Source: JBDSTZ01 sp039927975 (GTDB lineage Bacteria; Pseudomonadota; Gammaproteobacteria; Burkholderiales; Burkholderiaceae_D). From it: a DNA stretch of 44,094 bases. This document shows positions 24,426 through 32,465 of this stretch, piece after piece. How positions within the stretch are numbered: the first letter of the stretch is position 1; each line of letters starts with the position of its first letter. The notes under the pieces are model-generated. The model worked only from the letters and a program-made list of their open reading frames with translations. It made no database searches and was not told the DNA's origin. The DNA is taken from contig JBDSTZ010000463.1 of the NCBI GenBank assembly GCA_039927975.1, positions 1 to 44,094 of the forward strand. Direction: 5' to 3'. The translations under genes and the position numbers were made by a program.

Positions 24426-25669
24426 ATACCATCGCACAAGCCGCTGGCAGCGCCGGTCCGGCGAAACAGCACGGCATGGCCAGGCTGTTTCTTGCCGTGC
24501 TGATCGCGCGCGCCACCTGCGACCCGGTGTTCGAAGCGATCAAGCCGGAGTCCGGCGGCGGCATGGGCCTGGGCGCCATCGTCAACCTCTTCATGCTGGT
24601 CGTCGCCGCGCGCTATTACCTGCGCCGGCCTCGCGCGATCGGCCGGGCCGTCGCGCCAATGTGGTTGCCGTTTCTGTTCGCCGCGCTCGTATCGACCGCG
24701 CTCGCGCCCTCGTTTTCGAGTTCGGCGCGGCTGTTCCTCGTGCAGCTGTCGTACTGCGCCGTCTTCGCCATTCCGTTCTACCTGGTGCGCTCGCCGGCCG
24801 ACGTCCGGCCCTGCCTGCACGCGATCGTGCTGTCTTCTCTCATACCTGCAGCCTTCGGGCTGGCGCAACTGATGCTGCAAGGCGGCTGGCGCGGCGGCGA
24901 AGAATATCGCATCAGCGCGACCTTCTCGCACCCCAACATCTTCGGTTTTTACCTGGTGCTGATCATGGCCACCATCCTGTACCTGCAACGCGCTTCCGGC
25001 GGGCCGACCCGCCCCGCCCTGCGCCGCGCCCTCTGGCTGTACACGATGATCCTGTTAGCGCTGCTGGTATGCACCAAGACCCGCAGCGCCTGGGCGGGCC
25101 CCTTCATGGTCTTCGGCCTGTACGGCATGTTCCATCGGCGCCGGCTCCTGCTGTACGTCCTGCTGGTGCCGGCGCTGCTCATGCTCGACCCGGCGGTTCG
25201 CGAGCGGCTCGCCGACCTTGGCTCGAACAACGAGTCGCCGACGCAAGGCAACGTCAATTCCTTCGCGTGGCGATTGCTGCTGTGGAAAGCCGGGCTGAAC
25301 TGGATGGACAACCATCACACCGGCTTCGGCTACGGCCTCGATTCGTTCAAATTCTATTCGCCGCGATTTTTCCCGCTCGAAGGGCCCGACACCTGGGACC
25401 CGCACAATGTCTATGTTCAACTATTCTTCGAGGCAGGCGTTGCCGGCCTGGCGACCTACGCCTGGCTGTTTGCGCGCCTGACCGGCATGCTGCGCACTGT
25501 CCATGGCCGCGACCGCGAGGGCGCGACCATCCTGTTCGCGCTGGTGTTCGCCTACGTCGTGACCTCCGCCTCGGACAACATGCTGTACTACCTGTCGTAC
25601 AACTGGTATTTCTGGTTTCTCATGGGAGCCGTCTGCGCCGGCCACAGGAGCGCGAATGCGCGACCATGA
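24422..25669 (+). CDS. O-antigen ligase/Wzy-like polysaccharide polymerase
   Basis: 415 residues with about 10-11 membrane helices. The O-antigen ligase-type domain has the large periplasmic loop near 275-335, containing NSFAWRLLLWKAGLNWM and HHTGFGYGLDSFKFYSP, then DPHNVYVQLFFEAGVAG; the H-N-x-Y/F pattern (DPHNVY) is common to WaaL/Wzy proteins. In this setting, with Wzx and Wzc, polymerisation of exopolysaccharide repeat units is more likely than ligation to lipid A. The ATG overlaps the previous stop (ATGA), and the 3' end overlaps the next gene by 14 bases. Confidence 0.88.
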   Translation: MNTIAQAAGSAGPAKQHGMARLFLAVLIARATCDPVFEAIKPESGGGMGLGAIVNLFMLVVAARYYLRRPRAIGRAVAPMWLPFLFAALVSTALAPSFSSSARLFLVQLSYCAVFAIPFYLVRSPADVRPCLHAIVLSSLIPAAFGLAQLMLQGGWRGGEEYRISATFSHPNIFGFYLVLIMATILYLQRASGGPTRPALRRALWLYTMILLALLVCTKTRSAWAGPFMVFGLYGMFHRRRLLLYVLLVPALLMLDPAVRERLADLGSNNESPTQGNVNSFAWRLLLWKAGLNWMDNHHTGFGYGLDSFKFYSPRFFPLEGPDTWDPHNVYVQLFFEAGVAGLATYAWLFARLTGMLRTVHGRDREGATILFALVFAYVVTSASDNMLYYLSYNWYFWFLMGAVCAGHRSANARP

Positions 25670-27167
25670 CCACAAGCACGACGCCGAGGGCGCCAACGGT
25701 CCCGACGCGAACACGCGCGAACGGCCGCGCATCCGCGTAGGCTACCTGGTCAACGAGTACCCGAAAGTGAGCCACACCTTTATCCGGCGCGAGATGCTCG
25801 AACTGGAAGCGCAAGGTTTCCTGGTTCACAGATACGCACTGCGCGGCTTCGATGGCATGCTGGCCGACGCTGCCGATCTGCATGAACGCGACCGCACCGC
25901 CTACCTGCTGCGCAATGGCATGCGCGGCCTGGCATTGGACGCCTTGCGGGCGCTGCTCGACCGACCGCTGCTCGTGCTGGGCGCCTTGCGCATGGCCTTG
26001 CGCATGGCGCGGCGCGCTGATCGAAGCCTGTCCTATCACCTGGTCTACCTGGCCGAGGCGTGCCGCCTGTCGGCGTGGATGCGGCGCGACCGCGTCCAGC
26101 ACCTGCACGCCCACTTCGGCACCAATCCGGCAGAGGTGGCGATGCTGGCGGCGCACATCGGCCAGCTTCCGTTCAGCTTCACCGTGCACGGCCCCGAGGA
26201 GTTCGACAAGCCCGCCGCGCTGCACCTGGCCGACAAGATTCGCGCCGCCGCCTTCGTGGTGGCGATCAGTTCGTTTGGACGCAGCCAGCTCTTCCGGGTA
26301 GTCGAGCATGCCCAGTGGCACAAGATCAAGGTGGTCCATTGCGCCCTCGAGCCGGCCTTCCACGCTGGCGCCGGCGTACCGCCACCACAGGTCCCTCGTC
26401 TGGTGTGCGTCGGCCGCTTGTGCGAACAAAAGGGCCAGTTGCTGCTGCTCGACGCGGTAGCCATGCTGGTGGCACGCGGGATCGTAATCGACCTCGTGCT
26501 CGCTGGCGATGGAGAAATGCGGGCCAGCATCGAGGCGCGCATCCGCCAGCTTCATCTCGGCGACATGGTGAGCATCACCGGCTGGATCGACAGTGGCCAG
26601 GTGCGTGAAATCATCCTCGGCGCGCGCGCGCTCGTGCTGCCCAGCTTTGCCGAAGGCTTGCCCGTGGTGCTGATGGAGGCGATGGCGCTTGGCCGCCCTG
26701 TTCTCACCACGTGGGTTGCCGGGATTCCCGAACTGGTGCGTCACGGTCTGGACGGATGGCTGTTCCCAGCCGGCGACGTCGACGCGCTCGCGGGCGCCTT
26801 GCAAGCGGTATTGGCGGCAACACCCGGCGACCTCGAACTGATGGGAAAACAAGCGCGCCGCCGGGTGCTGCAACGCCATGCGATCACACCGCAAGTGGCG
26901 AAGCTTGCGGCTTGTATCGTGTCGGCGCAGCAGCAGCGGCAGCGGCAGCGGCGACAACCGCAACACAAGCAGCAGGAGCAGAAGCAGCAACAGCAGCAGG
27001 AGCAGCAGCAACAACAGAAGGAGCAGCAGCAACAACAGCAGCCCCACAAACCGCAGCTTGAACAGCAGCAGAAACAACCAGAGCCGCAATCACTGCTGGA
27101 AAACGAGCAGAAGCGGAAGCAAGAACAGGATCAGCTGCAAGCAAAGCAGCAGGGGCGCCAGCAATGA
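25656..27167 (+). CDS. Family 4 glycosyltransferase with glutamine-rich C-terminal tail
   Basis: 503 residues. Residues ~25-420 form a complete GT-B, family 4 transferase: IRVGYLVNEYPKVSHTFIRRE at the N-terminus (colanic acid-type), HLHAHFGTNPAEVA in the middle, VCVGRLCEQKGQ, and the E-x7-E nucleotide-sugar motif in EGLPVVLMEAMALGRPVL (about 333-350). The final 81 residues (423-503) are a tail in which 41 are Gln, including runs of five to six, mixed with Lys, Arg and Glu. Normal family members end where the tail begins. It is encoded by CAG/CAA repeats. The gene overlaps the polymerase by 14 bases upstream and the next GT2 by 4 bases (ATGA). The tail could be disordered or mediate association, but no function is established. 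Confidence 0.92.
   Translation: MRDHDHKHDAEGANGPDANTRERPRIRVGYLVNEYPKVSHTFIRREMLELEAQGFLVHRYALRGFDGMLADAADLHERDRTAYLLRNGMRGLALDALRALLDRPLLVLGALRMALRMARRADRSLSYHLVYLAEACRLSAWMRRDRVQHLHAHFGTNPAEVAMLAAHIGQLPFSFTVHGPEEFDKPAALHLADKIRAAAFVVAISSFGRSQLFRVVEHAQWHKIKVVHCALEPAFHAGAGVPPPQVPRLVCVGRLCEQKGQLLLLDAVAMLVARGIVIDLVLAGDGEMRASIEARIRQLHLGDMVSITGWIDSGQVREIILGARALVLPSFAEGLPVVLMEAMALGRPVLTTWVAGIPELVRHGLDGWLFPAGDVDALAGALQAVLAATPGDLELMGKQARRRVLQRHAITPQVAKLAACIVSAQQQRQRQRRQPQHKQQEQKQQQQQEQQQQQKEQQQQQQPHKPQLEQQQKQPEPQSLLENEQKRKQEQDQLQAKQQGRQQ
26928..27164 (+). repeat. CAG/CAA-rich trinucleotide tract coding for polyglutamine-like tail
   Basis: About 240 bases of imperfect CAG/CAA codons broken by AAG, GAG and CGG codons. 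It lies wholly inside the GT4 gene, in frame to its stop. Third-position variation keeps Gln while mixing A and G, so pure CAG runs are short. Replication slippage in steps of three would change tail length without breaking the frame. Confidence 0.9.
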
Positions 27168-28591
27168 CGGCCGCGCTGCATGTTCTATTTTGGCTGTGCC
27201 TGTTTATCCTGACACTGCCGGTTGCCTGGCTCACCCTGCAAGTTTTGGCTTCGCCCAACCGCGTGCGATGGGAAACTACGCCCGCACGTTCGGCTGGGGA
27301 TGATTGGCCGGCCGTAACGAATCGGGACGAATCGGCGACCCCTCTGGGCCGGCAAGATAGGCTGGTTTTCGGACATGAGAACCCCGCGCAAGCCGCCGCG
27401 AACGGTGGCGATTCGCCAGCTTGTCAGAACGCGCAGCAAGCGCCAGATTGTCGGATCGCGCGCCATGCGCCAGCTTGTCAGAACGCGTGCAATACGTCGG
27501 CGGCGGTGAACGAACAGGCACCAGCAGACGGCCATCGTCCCACGTTGGTCGTACTCGTGCCGGCTCACAATGAAGCAATGGGCATTGGCGCGACGCTGGC
27601 GTCCATCACTGCTCAGTTGCTGCCGGGCGACCGCCTGGTGGTCATCGCCGACAACTGCAACGACGACACGGCGATGGTCGCCCACTTGTGCGGCGCCGAA
27701 GTCGCCGTCCGGGCCGACCCGGATCGGCGCGGCAAAGGATATGCGCTGGCGTTTGGCATCCGACATCTGCACGGCGCGCCACCGGAAGTCGTGATCGTCG
27801 TCGATGCCGATTGTCTGCTCGCGCCGTCCGCGCTTGACCTGCTGGCGCGCGCCTGCGCCGCCAGCGGCCGGCCAGTACAAGCCCAATATTTGATGTTCGC
27901 CAGCGACAAGAGCACTGCGGCAAAACGCGTGGCAGAGTTCGCCTGGACCGTCAAGAATGCGTTGCGCCCTCTCGGCGCACTGCGGCTCGGCCAAGGGTGC
28001 CAGCTGACGGGCAGCGGAATGGCCCTGCCCTGGCGCCTGGCGCGCGTCGCGCCGCTCGATACACCGTACATCGTCGAGGACCTCAAGCTGGGCCTTGACC
28101 TGGCTTTGCTTGGTGCGGTGCCCTTGTTCTGCCCGCGGGCCGTGGTCACCAGTGTTTTCCCTGATAACGCCGCCGGCAGCGCCGTCCAGCGGACGCGCTG
28201 GGAGCACGGCCATCTCGGACTGATCGCGGCGTACGGCCCGAAGCTGGCCGCGCATGGCCTCCTGCGGCGCGATCTTGCCCAAGTTACCTTGGCACTCGAC
28301 CTTTGCGTGCCACCGGTCAGCCTGTTGCTGATGTTGACGCTGGCCGGCGGCGCCGCAGGACTGGTCGGCGCCAAGGCGAGCGGCGAAGCCTTGCCATGGG
28401 CGCTGGCCGCCATCCCGCCGGCCGCCTTGTGCGCGGTGCTGATTCTGACGTGGCACAAATGCGGTCGCGACATTCTGCCGTCGCGCCAACTCGGCCACGT
28501 GCTGGTCTACGCCGTGATGAAAATTCCACTGTACTTGCGGTTTCTGATCCGACGCCAGGTCGCCTGGCTCGGTGCCGCCCGCGACAAGTAG
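27164..28591 (+). CDS. Membrane-bound family 2 glycosyltransferase with repeat-containing insert
   Basis: 475 residues. One N-terminal membrane helix (LHVLFWLCLFILTLPVAWL) is followed by an unusual insert at about 35-125, then a GT2 catalytic domain from about 126: LVVLVPAHNEAMGIGATLAS, VIADNCNDDT, the VVDADC metal motif (about 212), and QRTRW (about 344), the Q/RxxRW signature of processive and related GT2 enzymes. Two or three helices close the protein (about 380-455). Relatives usually go from the first helix to the catalytic domain directly; the insert here is rich in Ala, Asn, Gln and Cys and contains three 9-residue repeats coded by a 27-bp DNA repeat. It overlaps the GT4 stop by 4 bases and ends inside the first unit of a tandem array. 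Confidence 0.88.
   Translation: MTAALHVLFWLCLFILTLPVAWLTLQVLASPNRVRWETTPARSAGDDWPAVTNRDESATPLGRQDRLVFGHENPAQAAANGGDSPACQNAQQAPDCRIARHAPACQNACNTSAAVNEQAPADGHRPTLVVLVPAHNEAMGIGATLASITAQLLPGDRLVVIADNCNDDTAMVAHLCGAEVAVRADPDRRGKGYALAFGIRHLHGAPPEVVIVVDADCLLAPSALDLLARACAASGRPVQAQYLMFASDKSTAAKRVAEFAWTVKNALRPLGALRLGQGCQLTGSGMALPWRLARVAPLDTPYIVEDLKLGLDLALLGAVPLFCPRAVVTSVFPDNAAGSAVQRTRWEHGHLGLIAAYGPKLAAHGLLRRDLAQVTLALDLCVPPVSLLLMLTLAGGAAGLVGAKASGEALPWALAAIPPAALCAVLILTWHKCGRDILPSRQLGHVLVYAVMKIPLYLRFLIRRQVAWLGAARDK
27414..27494 (+). repeat. 27-bp tandem repeat inside the membrane GT2 gene
   Basis: Three in-frame 27-base units (27414-27440, 27441-27467, 27468-27494), each beginning CGCCAGCTTGTC or CGCCAGATTGTC. 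They encode PACQNAQQA, PDCRIARHA and PACQNACNT-type 9-residue repeats with a cysteine in each. On the complementary strand, degenerate 9-codon periodicity can be followed toward about 27300, suggesting older, decayed units. Confidence 0.85.
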
Positions 28592-28856
28592 GTCCGGCAA
28601 CGCCCGCAACAGATGAGTTCGGCAACGCGGACGACGAATAGGTGCTGCAGTGCTCACGACGAGTATGTGCGGCAACGCCACGACGAGTGAGTGCGGCAGC
28701 GCGCGCGACAGATATGCAAGGCAGTGCGTGTCGAGTACCTGCTCGCCAGGCATGGCAAGTAGCCTGCTGGCCCGGCGTGTCAAGTCGCCTGCTGGCCCGG
28801 CGTGTCAGGTAGGCTTGGGACCGGCGTGTGCGGTAGCCTCCTGGCCGCACGAATTC
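28588..28856. repeat. Degenerate ~24-bp tandem array between convergent genes
   Basis: About eleven imperfect units of 22-26 bases fill nearly all the space between the membrane GT2 and the ATP-grasp gene. Unit starts: 28588, 28612, 28636, 28661, 28685, 28711, 28733, 28758, 28783, 28808, 28832. Early units resemble GTGCGGCAACGCCACGACGA; later ones resemble AGTAGCCTGCTGGCCCGGCG, and units at 28758 and 28783 differ at one base in 25. The first unit starts at the GTAG that includes the GT2 stop codon, and the last coding bases of the GT2 look like one more diverged unit. There are no unique spacers between units, so this is not CRISPR. Confidence 0.85.
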
Positions 28857-28866
28857 AAAGCCACGT

Positions 28867-29892
28867 CTACAGCACAGCGCCGGTGAGCCGCTCATATCCG
28901 GCGCCGCACCAGCGGCTAAGGACCGTCATCACGCGTTCGTAGTTCGGCAAACCGACTTCACGCGCGTTGGCCGTTTGCACCGAGCTGCCATCCCATTGCG
29001 GCAACCTGATCAGCAGATCCGGATAATTGAGCCCCGCTTGGGCGGCGTACAGCAGCGACGCCCAAAAGCGCGGATTAATCTCAAGTATCTTGTATTCGTC
29101 GCGCGCCTGGTCGTAGCGCAGGTCAATGTGTCCCACCCCGCTGTAGCTGGTCGCCGCGATAAAGGTCTCCAGATAGCCGCGCACGCGCGGTTCGTGCTTG
29201 AAGTCGCGCCATCCGCGCCGCCGATGGTGGAAGACCGAATAGGCGCGCAGGCGTCCGTGCGATGCGAGGAAGGAGGCACCTGCGTCGCAGCCGGGCACGA
29301 ACGACTGGGCGATCAATGGAAAGGGCGCGCTCAACTGTTCGCGTGACAGTGTGGCGGCCAGGTGCTCACGTGTCTGGTGGACCTGGAAGCCGACGCTGGC
29401 CCACAGGTCCAGCGGCTTGGTAATCAACGGAAAGCCCAGCCCGGTGTCGAGCAAGGCCTGTTCATCGACAATGAAGCGACTCGGCGGACATGGCAGGCCA
29501 ATGTGCTCCACCAGGCGCGTCAAGTTCCATTTATTGTTGAACGTCTCCAGCGTGGCCGGGTTGGCCACCGCGCAGACGGGGATACCGGCCTCGCTGCCGC
29601 AGGCGGCAAGCAACAGTGCGGTATCGTAGTCGGCACTCAGCACCGCATCGATGGCGTTGCTGCGACAGACACGGCGCACCTGGTCGAGCGCGGCGGGGTC
29701 GAGGCGCAGCCCCTGCTTGCGAATGCCCGCCCAGGTCAGATAGCGGCTGCAGTCGCCACTCAGGCTCATGGGCGAAAACGGATGCCATGCAAGCACGACC
29801 GCGCGCCCGCCGGCACGGCGAATGCAGCGCGCCACGGCCCAGGTCAAGGACGGCACTACGCCAAGAATGAGGGCTGAGGGATAGGCTGTCAT
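28867..29892 (-). CDS. ATP-grasp domain ligase
   Basis: 341 residues. A pre-ATP-grasp N-terminal domain (ALILGVVPSLTWAVARCIRRAG) is followed by an ATP-grasp fold: NNKWNLTRLVEHIGLPCPPSRF (about 120-140), FPLITKPLDLWASVGF (ATP-binding strand and loop) and the metal-binding LEINPRFWAS near 270. ATP-grasp enzymes join a carboxylate to an amine or thiol through an acyl phosphate. Its start overlaps the stop of the tyrosine autokinase gene by 4 bases (ATGA), so the two are translationally coupled. Within an exopolysaccharide locus it may attach an amino acid or other acyl substituent to a sugar, but the substrate is unknown. No signal peptide; cytosolic. Confidence 0.88.
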   Translation of the reverse strand: MTAYPSALILGVVPSLTWAVARCIRRAGGRAVVLAWHPFSPMSLSGDCSRYLTWAGIRKQGLRLDPAALDQVRRVCRSNAIDAVLSADYDTALLLAACGSEAGIPVCAVANPATLETFNNKWNLTRLVEHIGLPCPPSRFIVDEQALLDTGLGFPLITKPLDLWASVGFQVHQTREHLAATLSREQLSAPFPLIAQSFVPGCDAGASFLASHGRLRAYSVFHHRRRGWRDFKHEPRVRGYLETFIAATSYSGVGHIDLRYDQARDEYKILEINPRFWASLLYAAQAGLNYPDLLIRLPQWDGSSVQTANAREVGLPNYERVMTVLSRWCGAGYERLTGAVL

Positions 29893-32168
29893 GCGCTGCC
29901 GGCAAACCCGAGCTTCGCCACATTGTATTGGTCGTACTGGTAGCCGTAACCGGACAGGCGCGGCTTGACATCGTTGAACAGGATGCCCAGCGGGGAGACC
30001 CCGGCCTGGTTGAGCCGCTTCACCGCCTCGGTGATGTCGCGCTCGGTGCTCACCCCTGCGCGCAGCACCAGGAACACCGCCCCCGCGTGGCCTGCGAGCA
30101 CGAGCGCGTCGGCCAGCGCCAGCACGGGCGGCGAGTCGACCACCACCAGGTCGTACGATTCGCCCGCCGCCGCCAGCATCGCGCCGATATCGGCGTGCAG
30201 GAAGAGATCGGGCTGGTCAGTCAACAGCGAACCGATCGGCAGCAAGTCCAGATTGTCGAGCACGCCGCGCCGGATCGCGCCCGACAGCGTGGCCGCGCCG
30301 GTGATCACCTCGCACAATCCGGGCGTGGGGATGCAGCCGAAGTAGTGGTGCAATTGGCCGTTGCGCACGTCGGCGTCGATGAGCAGGATACGTCGCCGGC
30401 TCGCCGCCATCACGGCGGCGAAATTGGCGGAAATGAAGGACTTGCCCAGGTTTGGGGTCGGACCGGCGAGCACCATCACGTTGTTGTGGAATTGCGGCAG
30501 CGAAAACTCCAGCGAGGTGCGGAAGCTGCGTAAGGCTTCGACGGCGCCGTCCGTGGGCCACTCCAGCGCCAGCAGTGCGCGCTTGCCGCCCCGCTGGGCG
30601 CTGCGCTGCAGCCTGGCCTGCGCCTCGCTGTGCGGAATGTTGGCGAATACCACCCGCCCGCCGAGCAGGCGCTCGATGCGCATCGGATCCTCGACGCCGC
30701 CGCGCAAGGCCCGGCGGACGAACACGATCGCCACGCCCAGCAGCAAGCCGCCGGCCAGGCCGCCGCCGATGATCAAGGCACGGTGCGGGCGGATCGGTTC
30801 GTCGACCAGCACCGGCGGGTCGACCAGCCGCACATTGCTGACGCTGCCCACCGAGACGATCTTGAGCTGCTGCGCGCTGTTGGCCAGCGAGGTGTAGAGG
30901 TCGGTGTTGATCTTGATGTCGCGGCTCAGGCGCAAGGACGTTTGCTCGATCGACGGCAAGCTCTTGATGCGCCGCGCGATGTCGATGATGTCCTGGTTGA
31001 CGGCGGAGAGCTGGTCGTTGAGCGCGGCGATCACCGGATGGCGAGCGGTGAAGCGGGTCAGCATTTCGGCGCGCTTTTGAATCAGCTCGGTGCGCCGCAG
31101 TTTGGCGGCTGATGCCTGCTGCACGCTCTGCTTGGCTTCTTCGGCGAATTCGATGGTGCCGTTGGCGTTGCGAAACGCGTTGTACTTTTCCTCGGCCGCT
31201 TCCAGGCTGGCCTTGAGCTTGGGCAGCTGCAGTTCGAGAAAGGCCAGTGAACGCTCGGCTTCCTCACTCTTGCGCGAGATGTTTTGCGCGATGTATTGAT
31301 GGCCGATTTCCTGCAGCACCGCGTTGACCAGCACCGGGTCGGGGCCCTCGAGCCGCGCCTCGATCACGCCCGATTGCTTGCCCTGTTCGGCGATGATCAA
31401 GTCCTTTTGCAGCTGGCGCACGCGCTTGACCGCCGAGACCCGCGTGAGCAGGAAGCGCGCACCCGGCCGCCCCGCCACGCGCGCGACCTGGATCGCCACC
31501 TCGCCGGCCGGCAGCGTGATGCGCAGCGGCGGCCCGACCCGGCCCTTGAAGCGGATGCCGGCCGACGACTCGGTCACGATGAATTCCTCGTCGCTGATGA
31601 CGGTGACGGCGAAGTCGCGCCCGAGGAGCGCGGCCGGCACGTCGAACACGGGCACCTCGATCTGTTCGCTGCCCCACAGGTAGCCGCCGATGCCGAACAG
31701 CCCCGGGCTCGACAGCTCGCCGGGGCGGGCGTCGCGCACGAGTTGCCCGAGCAGCGGAAAGTAGTCCGGCCGCGCGTGGATATACAGCTTGAGGCGCTCG
31801 ACGGCGGGGGTGACCACCATGCGCGAGCGAAGCAGTTCCATTTCGGCGGTGGCGCCCTTCTTGGTCTCGAACATCGAGGCGACTTCGTTGAGGGCGTTTT
31901 TCGACACGGCGGGACCGGCTTCCTCGACGTGGATCAGCATGCTCGCTTCGTAGACCGGCCGGGCCAGCACGGCGTAGGCGATGGCAATCAGGGCGACCCC
32001 GCAGGTGACCGCCACGATCAAGCGGATATGGTCGCGCAGCACGTGGAGGTAGGAGACCAGCTCGACATCGTCGTCGACCGCCAGCGGCGCGGCCGCGAGA
32101 TTGACCGCGCCCTGGGAACGACGGGCGAAGCTTCGCAGGCGGGGCCGGTCGGGAGTCGTGTAGCTCAT
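29889..32168 (-). CDS. Polysaccharide co-polymerase and tyrosine autokinase (Wzc/BY-kinase type)
   Basis: 759 residues. A Wzz-type chain-length domain spans two membrane helices (about 48-68 and 480-500) around a periplasmic region with long coiled coil (about 290-420). The cytoplasmic C-terminal kinase has Walker A GPTPNLGKS (about 563-571), Walker A' ILLIDADVRNG (about 595) and Walker B LVVVDSPP (about 680). A tyrosine cluster, YGYQYDQYN, lies near the C-terminus and is the expected autophosphorylation site. Such proteins control polymer length and export together with an outer-membrane Wza, which is not in this window. It is transcribed opposite to the other assembly genes and is coupled to the ATP-grasp gene. 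The ribosome site is weak. Confidence 0.93.
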   Translation of the reverse strand: MSYTTPDRPRLRSFARRSQGAVNLAAAPLAVDDDVELVSYLHVLRDHIRLIVAVTCGVALIAIAYAVLARPVYEASMLIHVEEAGPAVSKNALNEVASMFETKKGATAEMELLRSRMVVTPAVERLKLYIHARPDYFPLLGQLVRDARPGELSSPGLFGIGGYLWGSEQIEVPVFDVPAALLGRDFAVTVISDEEFIVTESSAGIRFKGRVGPPLRITLPAGEVAIQVARVAGRPGARFLLTRVSAVKRVRQLQKDLIIAEQGKQSGVIEARLEGPDPVLVNAVLQEIGHQYIAQNISRKSEEAERSLAFLELQLPKLKASLEAAEEKYNAFRNANGTIEFAEEAKQSVQQASAAKLRRTELIQKRAEMLTRFTARHPVIAALNDQLSAVNQDIIDIARRIKSLPSIEQTSLRLSRDIKINTDLYTSLANSAQQLKIVSVGSVSNVRLVDPPVLVDEPIRPHRALIIGGGLAGGLLLGVAIVFVRRALRGGVEDPMRIERLLGGRVVFANIPHSEAQARLQRSAQRGGKRALLALEWPTDGAVEALRSFRTSLEFSLPQFHNNVMVLAGPTPNLGKSFISANFAAVMAASRRRILLIDADVRNGQLHHYFGCIPTPGLCEVITGAATLSGAIRRGVLDNLDLLPIGSLLTDQPDLFLHADIGAMLAAAGESYDLVVVDSPPVLALADALVLAGHAGAVFLVLRAGVSTERDITEAVKRLNQAGVSPLGILFNDVKPRLSGYGYQYDQYNVAKLGFAGSA

Positions 32169-32465
32169 GGAAACGCTCGCGCAAGTAGTGGGCGTCGCGG
32201 CAGGGCTGCGGCGCAGGAACTCCTACGCTAAGCGCCCCACCGGGCGCGACTCTGCGTTGGCTCAATTGCGCGCGGCTGAGTCAGCGCGAGGTGAAGATCA
32301 TCTTAAGTGGTTGAAATCATTGCAAAAATCAACTTCCCACTAACAAGTTTTGCACCAAATTTCAATACTTTTTCCGCAAGCCAAAAATATTTTTTCTTTT
32401 CGGAACTATGCCAGTTGACTCGCATCAAATCTTTTCCATACACAATAGGTAGACGGGAATTTTTG
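32169..32465. other. Divergent spacer between autokinase and discoidin lipoprotein
   Basis: The first ~120 bases are GC-rich; from about 32300 to 32465 the DNA is AT-rich with T-runs near 32375-32400. An in-frame extension of the lipoprotein upstream through this stretch has no signal-peptide logic and is rejected. TTGACT at 32415-32420 could be a -35 box, but no good -10 follows at the usual distance. Promoters for both divergent genes are expected here. Confidence 0.5.

Noticed and set aside
25620..27089. Minus-strand open frame with a leucine-rich N-terminus
   Set aside because: The leucine run is only the reverse complement of the CAG/CAA tract; the GT4 on the plus strand explains the region.
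28588..28856. CRISPR array
   Set aside because: Units are contiguous and degenerate with no unique spacers, and no cas genes are nearby.
32307..32465. 53-codon N-terminal extension of the discoidin lipoprotein
   Set aside because: It would bury the lipoprotein signal peptide and is AT-rich spacer sequence.
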